From positions 9,006-73,005 of the forward strand of contig JBOFGV010000110.1 of NCBI GenBank assembly GCA_051649305.1: a stretch of DNA of 64,000 nt, read 5' to 3'. The notes beneath the pieces were generated by a model, which was not told the origin of the DNA, did not search any database, and worked only from the letters and a program-made list of their open reading frames with translations. Shown in pieces: positions 43,662 to 51,718 of this stretch. The translations under genes and the position numbers were made by a program. Every line of letters starts with the position of its first letter. Positions within the stretch are counted from its first letter, which is position 1. Origin of the DNA: JADCCX01 sp051649305. Lineage in GTDB: Bacteria; Pseudomonadota; Alphaproteobacteria; Rhizobiales; Beijerinckiaceae.

Positions 43662-43736
43662 GAAGGGTATTCCTGTGAACTTCGTATTCTGTCTCTGCTG
43701 AAAGGCAGATATAGCATTAAACGAGCGATCACAACC

Positions 43737-45365
43737 ATGTCGCCAAACAACAAGACCAAAAGGCTTTTTTCCATGGATACGCCGGGTTTTTCTTCCGCCG
43801 CTGTTGCCGCTCCCCACAAGGCTGCCTGTGCGGCTGGTCAGGCCATCCTGAAAGAAGGCGGCAATGCGCTGGAAGCCATGATTGCGGTCGCGGCCACACT
43901 GGCGGTTGTCTATCCCCATATGAACGGTATCGGCGGTGACAGCTTCTGGATCATCCGGGAGCCTTCAGGCCGTGTCCGCTACATTGAGGCTTGTGGCTTT
44001 GCTGGCAAGCACGCCACGATAGACCGCTATAAGGCGCTGGGCCTTGATGCGATTCCCGTGCGCGGACCACAGGCGGCACTCACGGTGCCCGGCACCATTG
44101 GCGGCTGGCAGATTGCGCAGGAGATTTCCCGCGAGAACAGCGGAAAACTGCCGCTGGATGTGTTGCTGCACCACGGCATCTTAGCCGCCCGCGATGGCCA
44201 CGCCATTGGCGCATCTGAAGCGCGCTACATCATCAAGGAAGAGCAGTCGGTTCTGGATCTGCCGTTCTTCAAGGAGACATTCTTCATTGATGGCAAGAAA
44301 CCTGAGGAAGGTGCCATCCGCACCATGCCTGCGCTGGGCACCACGTTGCAGCACCTCGCCGATGCAGGCCTTGATGATTTCTATCGTGGAGACATTGGCC
44401 GCGAACTCGCCGTCGATCTTGAAAGGGCGGGTACATCTGTCACGCGCGATGATCTCGTGCGCTACCGGGCCATCGAGCGTAAACCTCTGGCGGCACGCCT
44501 CAAGGATTCCACCATCTATATGCCGCAACCACCAAGCCAGGGCTTTGCAGCCCAGTTGATGCTCGGCATCTTTGATGAGCTGGATGTGACGCGCGCCGAC
44601 AGCCTGCAGCATCTCCATGGCTTCATCGAGAGCGTCAAACGCGCCAACGCCATCCGTGACCGCGTGGTCACCGAGTTTGACCGCATGACCGAGGTGCCAG
44701 AGGATTATCTGACCCGCGAACGCTTCCAAAAGGAAGCGGCACGGGTCAATATGGGCCGCGTAGCACCATGGCCGCCGCCGCCGCCGGAAGACGGCGATAC
44801 GGTGTGGGCCGGTGCGATTGACAGCAACGGCATGGCTGTTTCGCTCATCCAATCCGTCTTCTGGGAATATGGTTCCGGCGTTGTGCTGCCCAAGACAGGC
44901 GTGCTGATGCAAAACCGCGGGCTTGGACTTTCGCTTGATCCAAGATCAATCAATGCGCTGGCACCGGGTCGTCGCCCGTTCCATACCTTGCATGCCCCCA
45001 TGGCCATTTTTGATGATGGGCGCATCATGTCCTATGGCTCGATGGGCGGCGAGGTGCAGCCGCAGATCACCAGCAATCTCTTCCTGCGCTATGCCCGCTT
45101 TGGGGCTGCGCCAACCGATGCGCTGCATGCCCCACGGTTCACCTTTGGCAAGGCCTGGGGGGCAGCACGCGCCACAGTGAAAGCAGAAAGCCGGATTGAT
45201 CCTGACCTCGTTTCAGCCATGCAGAAGCTCGGCCATGAGGTGGAGGTGAACCCAAAACCCTATGCCGACAGCTTTGGCCATGCCGGCATGCTGATCAAGC
45301 ACAGCGATGGACATGTGTTGGCAGACCATGATCCCCGCGCAGATGGCGGGGCCATGGGGATTTAA
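43737..45365 (+). CDS. ggt: Gamma-glutamyltransferase family protein
   Basis: A 542-residue Ntn-hydrolase that would cut itself into two subunits. The large-subunit start is AAVAAPHKAACAAGQAILKEGGNALEAMIAVAATLAVVYPHMNGIGGD (seen in parts near residues 20-70). The new N-terminal Thr would be in GDTVWAGAIDSNGMAVS, and the tail has GSMGGEVQPQ. No signal peptide is evident, so it may be cytoplasmic, which is common for this alphaproteobacterial subgroup. The ATG at 43737 is used; ATG 43773 is also possible. Substrates could be glutathione or other gamma-glutamyl amides. Confidence 0.88.
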   Translation: MSPNNKTKRLFSMDTPGFSSAAVAAPHKAACAAGQAILKEGGNALEAMIAVAATLAVVYPHMNGIGGDSFWIIREPSGRVRYIEACGFAGKHATIDRYKALGLDAIPVRGPQAALTVPGTIGGWQIAQEISRENSGKLPLDVLLHHGILAARDGHAIGASEARYIIKEEQSVLDLPFFKETFFIDGKKPEEGAIRTMPALGTTLQHLADAGLDDFYRGDIGRELAVDLERAGTSVTRDDLVRYRAIERKPLAARLKDSTIYMPQPPSQGFAAQLMLGIFDELDVTRADSLQHLHGFIESVKRANAIRDRVVTEFDRMTEVPEDYLTRERFQKEAARVNMGRVAPWPPPPPEDGDTVWAGAIDSNGMAVSLIQSVFWEYGSGVVLPKTGVLMQNRGLGLSLDPRSINALAPGRRPFHTLHAPMAIFDDGRIMSYGSMGGEVQPQITSNLFLRYARFGAAPTDALHAPRFTFGKAWGAARATVKAESRIDPDLVSAMQKLGHEVEVNPKPYADSFGHAGMLIKHSDGHVLADHDPRADGGAMGI

Positions 45366-45386
45366 AGTTCGAATTTAGGTGCTGAC

Positions 45387-46052
45387 TTAGGCGGCAGCTT
45401 CTGCGCTGACAGCATTGCGCTGTGATACCATGCGCATCACATCGCCTTCCAGGATCATGCTGACAGACATGTCAGAAGCGCGCGCAATCATACCGGCGTA
45501 GAATGGCTGGATGCCATGAGCATCCACGGTTCCATTCTCGGGTGTTCCGGCAAGGGAAGCCTCAACGCCGTGCGGAATGCGCGCATTCTTGCCTTCTGCC
45601 GTGATGCGGAAAACAGGATTGTCGCCGTCGCCTTCCAGCGTGAAATCGAGTGTGCCGCCTCTTGGCACGCAGGAAGCTGCAATCACCAGCAGGTTCAGCA
45701 GCAGCTTGACGCGATTCTTTGGCATCAGCAGGCGGGGGCCTGTCCAGACAAGGCGCAATTTGTCATCGCTGAAAAAGCCCTTGGCCACCTGCTCGGCGTC
45801 GCCTGTATCAATGGCCGAACCGGCGGAACCCGCTGCACCAAAGGCAATGCGGGCAAACTGCAGGCGGGCGGAGGCTGATTTGGCGCTTCTGTTGATCAGA
45901 TCCAGCGCAAAATCGCGCATACCAGCATCTTTTTCTTCGGCCAGCACCTCAAGACCATTCACAATGGCACCGACAGGGCTGATCACATCATGACAGACGC
46001 GGCTGCACAGCAGCGCTGCAAGATCGAGAGAATCAAGATTAAGCAAGGTCAT
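45387..46052 (-). CDS. chpT: Histidine phosphotransferase ChpT
   Basis: The relay protein that carries phosphate from the kinase CckA to CtrA and CpdR in the alphaproteobacterial cell-cycle circuit. The 221-residue protein folds like a degenerate histidine kinase: a helical dimer domain with the phospho-accepting His near residue 21 (SRVCHDVISPVGAIVNGLE), then a Bergerat-like domain (KNRVKLLLNLLVIAASCVPRGG) that has lost ATP-binding motifs. Length and motifs fit ChpT well. CckA and CtrA are not in the window. It is divergent from cysQ. Confidence 0.93.
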   Translation of the reverse strand: MTLLNLDSLDLAALLCSRVCHDVISPVGAIVNGLEVLAEEKDAGMRDFALDLINRSAKSASARLQFARIAFGAAGSAGSAIDTGDAEQVAKGFFSDDKLRLVWTGPRLLMPKNRVKLLLNLLVIAASCVPRGGTLDFTLEGDGDNPVFRITAEGKNARIPHGVEASLAGTPENGTVDAHGIQPFYAGMIARASDMSVSMILEGDVMRMVSQRNAVSAEAAA

Positions 46053-46167
46053 GGTCCGGAACCCTTGTTGATACGAATTGGCGCGAAAACGTTCTCAAAC
46101 ACGTAAAATACGGGATAAAGAACCATTCCGCTGGCTATTGAACTGCGATGCGGCCATTTTACACGAT

Positions 46168-47016
46168 ATGGTTTCTCAAATCATAACATCGGCCAGACAA
46201 AATGCACTGGCAGCCATGACAGCGCATTTTTCTGCTGCAGCCATTGCAGGAGGCCGCGCCTTGCTGGCATCGCCCCGCACCCTGCTGGAAACCAAGCAGG
46301 ATGGCAGCCCGGTTACGCCTGCTGATATGGCCAGCGACAGAGCAATACGCGGAGTGTTAGCCTCTCTCCTGCCTGATATTCCGGTTGTTTCAGAGGAAAT
46401 GACAGCGGAGGAAGTGCTCTCCACCTCGCGGCAGGCCTTCATCCTTGTTGATCCGCTGGATGGAACCAAGGAATTTCTGGCCAGCCGTGATGATTTCGCC
46501 ATCTGTATCGCTCTGGTGGAAAGCGGACGCCCCCGCGCAGGCGTTATTCTCGCACCTGCGCTTCGTAAACTTTGGATCGCCAATGCTGAGGCCAGCGAAG
46601 TAGACCTCGATAGCCAGCTTGAACCCAAGCCTGAAACACGGAAAATCCTGCGTCTGGAAGACCATAGCTCAGATCCAGAGACCATCATCATGAGCCGGTC
46701 CCATGCTGATCAGCGCAGCATTGCCCTGCACAATCATTTCCCGGCGGCCCGCCAGATAAGCATGGGAGCAGCGTTGAAGTTTGCAGCCCTCGCGACTGGT
46801 GAGGCCTGCCTTTATCCACGCGGTGCAGGCTCGATGGAATGGGACACTGCCGCAGGAGAAGCCCTGTTGCTGGCAGCAGGTGGCGCAATGCTGGCCGAAG
46901 ACGGCCAACCGATGATCTATGGCAAGAACAAGCTCAACTATAGAAACAGGCCTTTTATAGCAGGACGCAGCAAGCGCCTTGTTCAATCAGCTATGCTTCA
47001 GTGGGCAGCCTGCTGA
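46168..47016 (+). CDS. cysQ: 3'(2'),5'-bisphosphate nucleotidase CysQ
   Basis: Hydrolyses 3'-phosphoadenosine 5'-phosphate and related compounds from sulfate assimilation. The 282-residue protein is of the inositol monophosphatase superfamily. Metal-site motifs are SEEMTAE, VDPLDGTKEF and MEWDTAAGEALLLAAGG. The start is not secure: the frame opens at TTG 46078, and ATGs at 46168 and 46216 are possible; 46168 gives a normal length. None has a strong ribosome-binding site. The C-terminus overlaps the convergent YHS gene by 19 bases. No other sulfate-assimilation gene is adjacent. Confidence 0.88.
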   Translation: MVSQIITSARQNALAAMTAHFSAAAIAGGRALLASPRTLLETKQDGSPVTPADMASDRAIRGVLASLLPDIPVVSEEMTAEEVLSTSRQAFILVDPLDGTKEFLASRDDFAICIALVESGRPRAGVILAPALRKLWIANAEASEVDLDSQLEPKPETRKILRLEDHSSDPETIIMSRSHADQRSIALHNHFPAARQISMGAALKFAALATGEACLYPRGAGSMEWDTAAGEALLLAAGGAMLAEDGQPMIYGKNKLNYRNRPFIAGRSKRLVQSAMLQWAAC

Positions 47017-47489
47017 CGCACCACTTCTGGCCAGCTTTGCTCAGCCTTTTGACGCAACGCAGCGTCCTCGGCAAATTTCAGGCGGTTCTGCGCATTGCGA
47101 AAGAAAACCACCTCTCCATTGACCATCAAAAACAATTCCGGATCACCGAACGCCAGTATGCCTGATCCGACACGCTCGCCGTCATGTCCGCCAAAGCGGG
47201 GGATGTAAACTTCAGGGTTGGCATCAAAAACCGCGCGGTTCGCATCAGTGGAAAAGCGCCACAGCAAGCCATTTTTCATCAACTCGAAAGCCTGCTTGCC
47301 GACCAAGGCGCGGCCTTCGGCGTGATATCCCACGGGATCATAGCCAAAAAGCGCCAGACCGCTGCGTGGATCAGCAATAACATGCTTGCGATGATCGGGC
47401 GAAAAACGCTCGGCAAATGCAGGCGCTGTCAACATTACGCCAGCCAGAATGACCGCAAAAAAGCCCTTTTGTGTCCAGCTTGTCATCAT
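46998..47489 (-). CDS. Exported YHS-domain protein
   Basis: A 163-residue protein with a signal peptide (about residues 1-26, ending APAFA). The mature part carries a YHS-type domain: GLALFGYDPVGYHAEGRALVGK, then FELMKNGLLWRFSTDANRAVFDANPEVYIPRFGG. The domain is linked with metal binding, but the usual Cys is not seen, so that role is uncertain. Proteins like this are frequent in Alphaproteobacteria and have no proven role. Adjacent in-frame ATGs at 47489 and 47486 both work. Confidence 0.85.
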   Translation of the reverse strand: MMTSWTQKGFFAVILAGVMLTAPAFAERFSPDHRKHVIADPRSGLALFGYDPVGYHAEGRALVGKQAFELMKNGLLWRFSTDANRAVFDANPEVYIPRFGGHDGERVGSGILAFGDPELFLMVNGEVVFFRNAQNRLKFAEDAALRQKAEQSWPEVVRQQAAH

Positions 47490-47648
47490 GATTCTGACCT
47501 GAATTCCACGACAGACAGGCGCTGTCCCATGAAGACAATGTCAGAATGTGTTGAGGGATGCGTTGAGAAGTTTGGTAAATATTTAAGTTTTTGCCCCAAG
47601 GTGAGGCTGAACACCTTGAGCTGGGCGGGCAAGATGGAGCTAGCGAAG

Positions 47649-48269
47649 ATGAAAAAGACCCCTATGTTGCATCGCCTGCGCAAGCCGCTCGCGGCCATTG
47701 CCATGACAATGGCGATGATGAGCGCAGTGCCTTCAGATGCCGTTGCCCAACAGCGTCAGGCGTCACGCGGCTCGGAACGTCCTGAAACATTTTCGGGCAC
47801 AGAGCTTGTGTCCAACGGACACCGCTTTTTCGGCAGCCTTTCGCGCGGTCTTGCCCTCACTATTGAGGAAGCAACCCGCCGCTGGGGGGAACCCAATGGC
47901 TATATTCTGGGACAGGAAGGTTCCGGCGCGTTCGTTGCTGGCCTGCGCTACGGTGAAGGCACGCTCTTCACGCGCAATGCTGGCGAACGTAAAGTCTACT
48001 GGCAAGGCCCATCTCTCGGCTTCGACTGGGGTGGCGATGGTGCCAGAACCATGATCCTTGTCTATAATCTCCCGAATGTACGATCAATCTACCAGCGCTT
48101 CGGTGGTGTTGATGGCTCCGCCTATCTGATTGCCGGATTCGGCATGACAGCGCTGACAGCAGGCGACGGCGTGACCATGGTTCCGATCCGGACAGGCATT
48201 GGCGCGCGTCTGGGCGTCAATCTGGGCTATCTCAAATTTACTGAGGCCAGCACCTGGAATCCGTTTTAA
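47649..48269 (+). CDS. eipA: Envelope integrity protein EipA (DUF1134)
   Basis: A 206-residue periplasmic protein. The signal peptide covers about residues 1-33 (AMTMAMMSAVPSDAVAQ). The mature domain (LVSNGHRFFGSLSRGLALTIEEATRRWG, YGEGTLFTRN, YWQGPSLGFDWGGDGAR) is the DUF1134 fold, a small beta-barrel needed for envelope integrity in Brucella. The ATG at 47649 has GGAG nine bases upstream; ATG 47634 is an alternative. A perfect AT palindrome TAAATATTTA lies at 47576-47585, in the promoter region. The membrane coiled-coil gene follows 95 bases later. Confidence 0.88.
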   Translation: MKKTPMLHRLRKPLAAIAMTMAMMSAVPSDAVAQQRQASRGSERPETFSGTELVSNGHRFFGSLSRGLALTIEEATRRWGEPNGYILGQEGSGAFVAGLRYGEGTLFTRNAGERKVYWQGPSLGFDWGGDGARTMILVYNLPNVRSIYQRFGGVDGSAYLIAGFGMTALTAGDGVTMVPIRTGIGARLGVNLGYLKFTEASTWNPF

Positions 48270-48364
48270 CTCTAGACTCCGTTCATCCTGAACAAAGTGT
48301 TGTCAGACTGGCGTCGATCTTCAAGTCGTGCCAAAGACAGTTTTGTCAAAACGTCTGAAAAACC

Positions 48365-49438
48365 GTGATTGAACAAAGTCTCTACTTCTCGCTCGGATTT
48401 CTGGTCGCTGCCCTGCTTGCGATGGCCATTCTGCCTGCGTTCTGGCGAAGAGCCTATCGCCTGACACGCCGCGAAATCGAGACAACGCTGCCACTTTCGC
48501 CCCAGGAAATTGCAGCCGAGCGCGATCAGCTCCGCGCAAAGTTCGCGGTTGAGCGGCGTCAGCTGGAGCAAAAGGTCGAGGCAACACTCGCATCAAGACA
48601 GCTTGAGATGAAGGCCACGGGCAACAAAACAATCGCTATTGCTGATCTTGAAAATACGCTTGTGCTTAGACAAAACGACATCACGCATCTCAACAGCCAG
48701 ATGACGGATCTTGGTCAGCAGCTTGCCAACAGCCAAGATGTGCTTGCGAAGACAGCTGAGACGCTGACAACAACCGGCAGCAATCTCGACCATTTGTCGC
48801 GCGAACACGAGCAGTTGCTGCTCAACCACCGGGACCTCCAGGCGCTTTCCGATCAGCGGCGGGTGGAAATTGCCGCACACCAAACGAACCTTGAAGCCCA
48901 GCGCGCCCGGATCGACGAGCTGGATACAAGAGTGAAGAAGACGCAAGCTGAGTTGAAAACAACCACTGAAGCCTTGCGCGCAGCAGAGCGCTCCTTACGG
49001 GAATCCACCAAGGACAACGCGATTCTTTCGCGAAAGATTGAATCAGCCGATGACATATCAGAGCGCCGTGCGGCCATCATTGCCGAACGCGACAGCGCTA
49101 TTGATGCCCTGAAACAGGAGGGCAGCGCGCTTTACAAGGCTGGCAAGGATATGGAAGGCGTTGTGAGGGATGAAGCGCGCAAACTGGCAACAGCTGAAAA
49201 ACAGCTCAAGGAGCGTGATGTTACTATCGCCAAGATGCGCGATGAATCTCGCCAGATTGCAACCGATCTCTCGGGTTCCATTGACAAGTTGAGAGCCGAC
49301 CGTCTCAAACTGACAACGGAACTGAGCGAGATGCGTTCAAAAGCCAGCCTTCTGCAGAGAGAGCTCAATGCCATCAAGCGCGGCTCGGGTGTGACTGACC
49401 TGAGAGCCAAGGCAGGGGAAATGACGACCTTGAAATAA
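48365..49438 (+). CDS. Membrane-anchored coiled-coil protein of unknown function
   Basis: I recognise no family. The 357-residue protein has one N-terminal membrane helix (LYFSLGFLVAALLAMAILPAFW, about residues 6-27), a basic stretch, and then almost 300 residues of heptad-like, Gln/Glu/Arg/Leu-rich sequence predicted to form a long cytoplasmic coiled coil. Runs such as ERRQLEQKVEATL, HLNSQMTDLGQQLANSQD and EAQRARIDELDTRV are typical. The start is GTG at 48365. It follows eipA and precedes the oxidoreductase-methyltransferase fusion on the same strand, so a structural or scaffold role at the envelope is possible. Confidence 0.75.
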   Translation: MIEQSLYFSLGFLVAALLAMAILPAFWRRAYRLTRREIETTLPLSPQEIAAERDQLRAKFAVERRQLEQKVEATLASRQLEMKATGNKTIAIADLENTLVLRQNDITHLNSQMTDLGQQLANSQDVLAKTAETLTTTGSNLDHLSREHEQLLLNHRDLQALSDQRRVEIAAHQTNLEAQRARIDELDTRVKKTQAELKTTTEALRAAERSLRESTKDNAILSRKIESADDISERRAAIIAERDSAIDALKQEGSALYKAGKDMEGVVRDEARKLATAEKQLKERDVTIAKMRDESRQIATDLSGSIDKLRADRLKLTTELSEMRSKASLLQRELNAIKRGSGVTDLRAKAGEMTTLK

Positions 49439-49606
49439 ATCCTCGATCAGCCGGATTTCATTCATATTTCTTCTGTCATGAACAGGTTGATAGAGACGGA
49501 CTGGTAAAGACAGCGCAAGTGTATCAGCCATTCAAGGCTGCTACAGGTTCGAAACTGGAATTGTACAAACAGCCGGACATGTCCTGCTGACGGGAGTTTG
49601 GAAGCG

Positions 49607-51688
49607 ATGATCAATATTGCAATTGTTGGCGGTGGCCCCGGTGGCCTGATGACCTCCTGGCATTTGAGCAACAAGCTGGAGCATGAATCGAGCGTAACGA
49701 TCTTTGAAGCCAGCAACCGTCTTGGCGGCAAGATTGTCACCAGAAGCTTCGATAAAATGGACGCGCTCTATGAAGCTGGCGTCGCCGAGATTTATGGCTA
49801 CTGGTCTCTGGGTCCGGATCCTTTGCGCGAAATGATTGACGGCTTTGGCCTGAAGACTGTTCCCATGGACAGCGATACTGTCGTGATGGATGGTCAGGTC
49901 ATGGTTGGTCTTGAAGGCCTGAAGCAGGCTTATGGCGCAAAAACAGCAGCAGCCGTCAAATCCTTCCGCAAGACCTGTGGTCAGATGATGAGCCCGGGTC
50001 AGTATTATGAAGGTGTGGGCAAGGACGACAATTCGCATCCCTGGAACAACATCAACTGCCAGGACCTGCTCGAAAAGGAAGTGGCTGACGAAACCGCCCG
50101 CAAGTATTTCAAGATTGCCGCGCGCAGCGACATCGCCTCCGAACCACACCTGACCAGCGGTCTCAACGGCCTCAAGAACTTTCTGATGGATCTCGATGGC
50201 TATATTGACCTCTATTCCATCGTCGGCGGCAACCAGCAGCTGATCAACAAACTGGCCGAGCACAACAATAACAAGGTTGAGCTGGAAAGCCGCGTCCTGC
50301 GCTGTGGCCGTGGCGAAAACGGCAAGTACTACCTGCATGTCCAACATGGCGGCAAAACCAGCATCCGTGAATTTGACATGGTTGTTTTCTGCCTGCCGCA
50401 CAACTGGCTCTGCACAGTCGAGTTTGACGGCGAGAAACTACAAAAGGCTATGGTACGCCATGTCGCGCATTTTGATCGGCCTGCGCATTACCTGCGTGTG
50501 ACACTGCTCTTCGACAAGAAGATATGGGAGCCGCATGTCAAGGAAAGCTGGTGGATGTCAGATACCTTTGGCGGGTGCTGCGTCTATATCGAAAACACAC
50601 GACACGAGTACAAGAAGGGTGCAGGCGCACTCGGTTGGCTGATCTCTGGCTCGGACGCACTGGCCTACTGCAACCTCTCGGAAGAGGACCTGATCAGCGC
50701 AGCACTGGCCTCACTTCCACCCATCTTTGGCGATGCGCGCAAGCATCTGATTGAGGGCAAGGTGCACCGCTGGATTTCATCTGTGAACGCCATTCCGGGT
50801 GGCGTACCTGTCAGGGGCGCGCGCGAGAACCACCTGCCGGAGCCGGATGAAAACCCCGGTATCTTCGTGACCGGCGACTATCTCTACGATTCCACCCTCA
50901 ATGGCCTGCTCGACTCTTGCGACATCGCCAGCGATCTCGTTGTCTCGGAACTCACCCAGCTGCGCTATCACCGCCAACTGGAAGCGGCCTCACGCAACGG
51001 CAAGGTTCCCAAGAACCAGATCGACAAGGCCTATTTCGAGAACTACCGCAATCTTGGCCCCTACACCGAAGCCTGGAGAACCTTCTTCGATCCTGCTTTC
51101 GTGGACGATATGTTCCGCTCTGTATGGAAGCCCAAGAAGAAGTATCGCCTGCTGATCACAGGCTCTGCCAGCGGTCAGGTGGTGGAAGCTATGCGCAAAC
51201 GCGGTGTGGATGCCTGGGGACTGGAAAACAACATCCACATCCACAGCCAGACACCCGAAGCCGTGCAGGAATACAACATTCTCGGCTCTGTAACGGATAT
51301 GCCTTTTGAGGACGGCGAGTTCGACTTCATCTACGACACAGCCCTTTGCCATGTCACCCACAAGCGGGTGGAATGGGCGATTGAGGAAATTCACCGTGTT
51401 GCCAAACACGGCATCTTCTTCGCTTCGATGACATCAGACCTGCCGTCAGAAATCATCGACCGTTGGGACCTGATGCGCGGCGTCAAGCGGCTTGGCACCT
51501 ACTGGGAATGGTCAGATCTCTTCTTCGACAATGACTTCGAGATGGCCATCGATAACGATGACGTGCTTGAGAAGATGTGGCAGCGCACACTTGAGTCGGG
51601 CAAAGGCCCCGGCTTCTGGTATGATGATGCAGAGGCACTCAGGTATTCGTTCTACAAGCGTCTGGATACGGATGAAGACGAGGACTGA
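49607..51688 (+). CDS. Fused FAD-dependent amine-oxidase-like / SAM methyltransferase-like protein
   Basis: A 693-residue protein with two enzyme parts. Residues 1-450 look like a flavin amine oxidase or protoporphyrinogen-oxidase-like domain: FAD motif IAIVGGGPGGLMTSWH (residues 4-19), FEASNRLGGK, the closing FAD motif GIFVTGDYLYDSTLNGLLDS. Residues 510-690 look like a class I methyltransferase: LLITGSASGQVVEAM (about 515) as the SAM loop, SVTDMPFEDGEFDFIYDTALCHV as motifs II-III. The SAM loop is atypical. A strongly acidic tail ends the protein (DTDEDED). The ATG at 49607 follows GGGAG. I know no studied protein with this order of domains; the substrate is unknown. Confidence 0.75.
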   Translation: MINIAIVGGGPGGLMTSWHLSNKLEHESSVTIFEASNRLGGKIVTRSFDKMDALYEAGVAEIYGYWSLGPDPLREMIDGFGLKTVPMDSDTVVMDGQVMVGLEGLKQAYGAKTAAAVKSFRKTCGQMMSPGQYYEGVGKDDNSHPWNNINCQDLLEKEVADETARKYFKIAARSDIASEPHLTSGLNGLKNFLMDLDGYIDLYSIVGGNQQLINKLAEHNNNKVELESRVLRCGRGENGKYYLHVQHGGKTSIREFDMVVFCLPHNWLCTVEFDGEKLQKAMVRHVAHFDRPAHYLRVTLLFDKKIWEPHVKESWWMSDTFGGCCVYIENTRHEYKKGAGALGWLISGSDALAYCNLSEEDLISAALASLPPIFGDARKHLIEGKVHRWISSVNAIPGGVPVRGARENHLPEPDENPGIFVTGDYLYDSTLNGLLDSCDIASDLVVSELTQLRYHRQLEAASRNGKVPKNQIDKAYFENYRNLGPYTEAWRTFFDPAFVDDMFRSVWKPKKKYRLLITGSASGQVVEAMRKRGVDAWGLENNIHIHSQTPEAVQEYNILGSVTDMPFEDGEFDFIYDTALCHVTHKRVEWAIEEIHRVAKHGIFFASMTSDLPSEIIDRWDLMRGVKRLGTYWEWSDLFFDNDFEMAIDNDDVLEKMWQRTLESGKGPGFWYDDAEALRYSFYKRLDTDEDED

Positions 51689-51718
51689 TCAACCCCTCGT
51701 TTCCTCCCGCTGACAGCG

